This document shows positions 59,901 through 64,000 of a DNA stretch of 64,000 nucleotides, piece by piece. The DNA lies in contig NC_067283.1 of the NCBI RefSeq assembly GCF_020740795.1, positions 44,319,659 to 44,383,658 of the forward strand, in the 5' to 3' direction. The DNA comes from Apus apus. Its lineage: Eukaryota; Chordata; Aves; Apodiformes; Apodidae. A program made the translations under genes and the position numbers. Below the pieces are notes generated by a model. That model was not told the DNA's origin. It saw only the letters and a list, made by a program, of their open reading frames with translations, and ran no database searches. The stretch's first letter is position 1; every line of letters starts with the position of its first letter.

Positions 59901-62900
59901 GTAGACTTTCCTTGGAAGTTTAAGCTTCTCTCCATGTTTGTTTTATGTAATCTGCAATGACGATCTTAACATTTTTCCTTCTAGTTATCGTCCCTGTGTA
60001 CTTGTGGAACATATAAAAGGGTTGTCTGAAATCAAAAGTTGCTGACCAATTTGTTAGTCTTCAAGCTGGTTTTATGTTTTGGAGTATGAAAGAGATCTAA
60101 GTGGACCATGTACTTTTGATGTTGAGATGAATTCAAGCTACTGCAGAAAAGGTTCACCCAGATTGTTGGCAGTTGGTACCACAATTTGTTCAGAACTGTA
60201 AAGAAATAATCTGATTCTCATTCTTACAGAGAAGTACTGCAGACAATGTAAATACTACTTTTTAATTATAAAATTCAGTTAGGCCTTCAACCTAGTATTC
60301 CTTACCATGGCATCCAGCTATACGCTGCAGATTTACTCTGTTCCCGTGGAGACTGGGAACACAGCTGAGTTTTGTGGGACTGAGAGTGCGGTTTTTAAAT
60401 CTCACTGTTCAGATGTCGCTGAGTCAGAACAGCTTGCAAAGGCTGGTGCACCTTGGCACGCTGTCACCTTTCTCACTTCACTTCTGGGGTTCCAGGCAGC
60501 ATCCTCCATGCTTCAGCAGAAAATGAAGAACTTGGGGTGGCGGGAGAGATCAAAAAACCATGGACTTTTGTGGACAGAAAACACTTGCTCACATTACTTG
60601 AGCTCAAGGAGAAAGGGATCCAGTTTTAACCCGAGAGTGGGCAGCAGTGAAAAATTATGTGAATAGCAATTTATGCTATTTTTGTTTTAATGAGCCAAGA
60701 GAGGAAGCTGTGCATTAAACAGACATATTCCAGAGCTATTATCTTAGATTGTGATGCTCTGCTAGAGAGAAAGTCTTGTACCCCAGTCCCATCACTTTCC
60801 CACCATTTGTTTCTGTTCCACGGAAAGAGTACAAAAGTCAATTTGACTACCACATCCAGACAGTGGCTACCATAAGCCTCTACTTTCACTGCTCCTTTTC
60901 CTAAAGAATTTGACCTGGTTTATACATCTAGAAAGTTCCACCTGCTTCTCTGCCTAGCAAGTTTTTCAAGGGCTAAAATACCGCACTACTTGTGAACCTT
61001 CTTATTTCTGGCTTACGTTTATTTCTGGCTGTTTGATGCCAACATCTTTAAGATGCATTGCCTCATTGCCTTGGAATTTAAGTAGTCATTTTCCATCCTT
61101 TGCTTATTCTCCTCATGTTTTGTAGGCAGTAGTAATCTCCTGTATAATATCTCTGCACAATCTTTCTGTATTATTCAGATGTTTTAACACTGGTCACTTC
61201 TAGCATACCTGAACCTTCCTTCCTTATTCCTTCTTTAAGATGCTTCCATGCTGTTATCTCCCAATTTGTAACAGATTGTTTTGGGTTTAATGCTTCAACT
61301 CACGACTCTTGACTTTGAATTTTCGCTATCATTCTAGTTCTCAGGGTCATCTAGTGCATGATGTTATACTGTCCTGTACTGGTGATGCATGCCATCTTAG
61401 CTTCTGGAAAGCAGTGCTGTGCCTGCTAACTCCAGCAGAGGAGACCTCTTCCTGGCTGGCTGTGCAGTGCTGCTCCTGGTTACCCAGCAGCATGTTGCTT
61501 CTGCACCTGTCCTACCCTCCTCATAGTCAGCACAGCATGCTCTGTCTGCAGTGATGGATGAGCTTGAAGGGAAAGCAAGTGTCTTTTCCTATAACATCAG
61601 TCTGGATGTTTAGGAGAACGCATAATCGCACAAGCACGGGCCATCCCCTTGGCATGCAGTGGCAGTAGGATAAGTAGGCAGTCACACTGGGTTAGTAAGG
61701 AGTATTTCTGTAAACCTTCAGGTTTACTGGGACTTAGTGTCTCCAGTTCCTTGATTTAGTTACATTTTGTATGCATGCTAGAGCAAAAAATCCTTTTGTT
61801 TTGGCTATTAATTTTCTCCACGCTGCACATCTTCAGAGGGTCATGGCAGATGGGTAGGTAACATTCCTCGTGCTAGTGAAGCTTTAAAAATGTGCTTTAA
61901 ATTCCAGTTTGTCTGAAGTTGCTATAATAACTGTCTTAACAGTTTTGCATCTTCACTCATACAATCTGGAGTAAAAAAATGTTCCCTTTATTTGTAAAAA
62001 GACAGGCAACAGAGTGGGTAAGAAAGAGCTAGAAAAGTTCCTTCTGTAATCATTACAAACCATATTAAGGAAATGGCTGAAGCGGAATGTTTAGTGTATC
62101 ATTACAATGGTATATACTCTTACTGTCTTGTTTCAGCTAATTAGACCACCAATGCTTTCCTTGGAAATGTAAACCTTTGTAAATATAACCCAGTGAAAAA
62201 TGGCTTTATACATTTGCAATTATTTTATGTAATAGTTTTAAATAGCACTATTTTTTTTAAATTGTTAATTGGAAAAAAAAAACACACCTTAAAGTGTATT
62301 TTGATAATGAGATACTTATGGAAAGATATTTTATAGTTGTGTTTAAAACTAGGGTGGACATAGCAGCTAAGAATATAATGTACTACTGGAACAGTTTTGC
62401 TTTACTATTGATATCTGCATGTCTTTTCCATCTTGAGTTTCTCCAAGTACAAGTATGAGGCAAAAGAGCTGAAGTAAGTTTCGTGCTGAGGCTCTACTCA
62501 GAGACCCTGAGCCACTGTCAGTGATAAATACAAATATAAAACTTCATTTATTTTCAAGGAACAGCATAAAATTGCTAATGATTAATAACTAAATTCCCTT
62601 TGTATTTTTTCTTTTCTGCTACATGCCTCCAGCTCATTTTATTGATAAATTATTTCTGAAAATTGAAAAACACATTTTGCAAATCGTGGCAATGAAGCAG
62701 GAATGGGCAACACAAAACATGTCAGGATAAACCTGTACCTATATTTCCTATTTTTCCTTGATACTTACTGAGGAAATAAGTAATTCATCCTCTCATTATC
62801 ATCAAAAAGAAAGCCACTTTCCAATGAGTTGATTAACATCACTTCCTCCTGCCCTATCTCTTGACCCATTTCTTTATATAAATTTTTTCCATTTGGACAG

Positions 62901-64000
62901 GATAGGTATGGCAATGTACATTTTTCTGGAGAGGACTGTATGTTCAGTGCATGTACTTAGCTTTCAGTAGTGTTTTTGTGAAAATAATGATGAGGCAAAT
63001 TATATTGTAGTTCTGGCAACTAGAGGTCAACTTATCTATAAGGAAAAAATACTGTAAATAAGAATTTATTGTATTTAACTGCTCATTTCCATGAATGATA
63101 ATGAGGGCAGCTGGAATAAAATTATCTGTTTTCTAATACATGAGAAAAAATTACTAGACAAAAAAAGTACCTAAGCTACATCCAGCCTTGATGTTATAGA
63201 TTAATATGATCAGTGCCTTCCTATGCCAGCTAGAACAAAGCTGTCCCAGCTAGGCAGGTTCACTAGAAGTGTAATGTTTACTGATGTGGCCTCCTTCTAA
63301 AGGAGCTACTGGAACCCTCAGGTAAGTAATGATTGCTTTCTAATATAGCAATATATTCTTCTGTTCTGAAGATAACTTCATCTGTTAAGTAACTTTATTG
63401 AGCTCACAGTCTACTCTTCTGATTTAAAAAAAGTAACTGGAAGAGCAGATGCCTGTTTTTCCGAAGTACTGAGATTAGTCTCAGATGCTGAGGGTCATCT
63501 TTTACATGGATTTTGTAGTAGTGGTAGACCACTGTGGCTTTTCTGTGTGGGCTACCACATACTGGGCTAGATAGGATGGAAAATTGCAGCTCTGTCACTA
63601 CATCACGTTATTTGTGTGTAGGTTGTTTTGCTTTGGTTACAGTGTCTTCTAATGAAGCCAGATTTTACAGCAAAACTCCTCTCAACTCTGTGTGCAATTT
63701 GATTCCTATTGACTGGCTCTAAGTTTGCACAGGTATTTAATAAATAGGAAGCACTAATTATGAGGACTGACTTGTAAAGAATCCAGAGAAACCTTTATCA
63801 GAGCTTGCATTGTACTTATCCACGTGGGAAATTACTGTGGAGTAGCTGAAGTTTCTTAGTTTGCTACCTAGAAAATCCTCTAGGTAGAGAACATCAGTCT
63901 TTGCACTTGAAAAAAGCATGAAGAGCAGGACATAATCCCGTTATACAACTGTAATAGCTAAATGCTCAAGGTTTCCAATCCAATTTCAACAGTAGATTTT
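56978..64000 (+). other. NEK11: NEK11 intron 11 (5' part) or 3' flank
   Basis: Apart from the CR1 copy at 57288-57940, no feature was recognised. None of the remaining human NEK11 tail blocks was found in open frames here, so the later exons probably lie beyond the window. A 119-codon plus-strand open frame at 60307-60666 has no familiar motif. Confidence 0.6.
57288..57940 (-). mobile_element. CR1 LINE 3' part, internally deleted
   Basis: The minus strand reads CR1 RT segments ([59 protein letters not shown]) and then jumps to RTRGNGLKLWQGRFILDIRK. The stretch that normally lies between is missing. The 3' region ends in a CR1-type tail at 57288-57340 after an unusually C/A-rich segment. Confidence 0.88.

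Noticed and set aside
60307-60666. 119-codon plus-strand open frame as a later NEK11 exon
   Set aside because: No similarity to the NEK11 tail, no suitable acceptor in phase was identified, and there are no recognisable domains.

Overview
This window looks like nuclear DNA from a bird, most likely a neognath. It holds three interrupted vertebrate genes with canonical GT-AG introns, long AT-rich introns, one very GC-rich CpG-island promoter, and several CR1 LINE copies. The CR1 copies end in the short ATTCTRTG-type repeats typical of avian CR1. Gene order and orientation match the conserved vertebrate block ATP2C1 (+) / ASTE1 (-) / NEK11 (+), known from human 3q22.

Layout. 1-3309: the last four coding exons of ATP2C1, a Golgi Ca2+/Mn2+ pump, covering transmembrane helices M7-M10 and the C-terminal tail. 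3310 to about 6900: the tail-to-tail ATP2C1/ASTE1 interval with both 3'UTRs and a perfect 10-bp hairpin. 6928-12002: ASTE1 on the minus strand, four coding exons that join without phase error into 667 codons. Codon 103, inside the very GC-rich first coding exon, is an in-frame TAG. About 10.85-12.36 kb: CpG island, probably a bidirectional ASTE1/NEK11 promoter, with an RFX/X-box-like 15-bp palindrome. 15716-56977: NEK11, eleven coding exons giving residues 1-438, with a complete NIMA-type kinase domain (residues about 29-288), a coiled-coil segment and the start of a divergent acidic tail. The remaining 3' exons were not found and probably lie beyond 64000.

The introns hold CR1 fragments, long homopolymer tracts, a degenerate 102-bp tandem repeat and an isolated CpG-rich patch. 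No other protein-coding gene could be supported.

By family knowledge, ASTE1 (a FEN1/XPG-like nuclease acting at DNA ends) and NEK11 (a G2/M checkpoint kinase) are both DNA-damage-response proteins expressed from a shared head-to-head promoter. ATP2C1 is functionally unrelated. I see no new multi-gene system. The most notable points are the ASTE1 nonsense codon in an otherwise intact gene, the replacement of the CHK1-target Ser273 of human NEK11 by Leu, two places where intron read-through could give shortened NEK11 isoforms, and oppositely oriented CR1 copies that bracket NEK11 exons.
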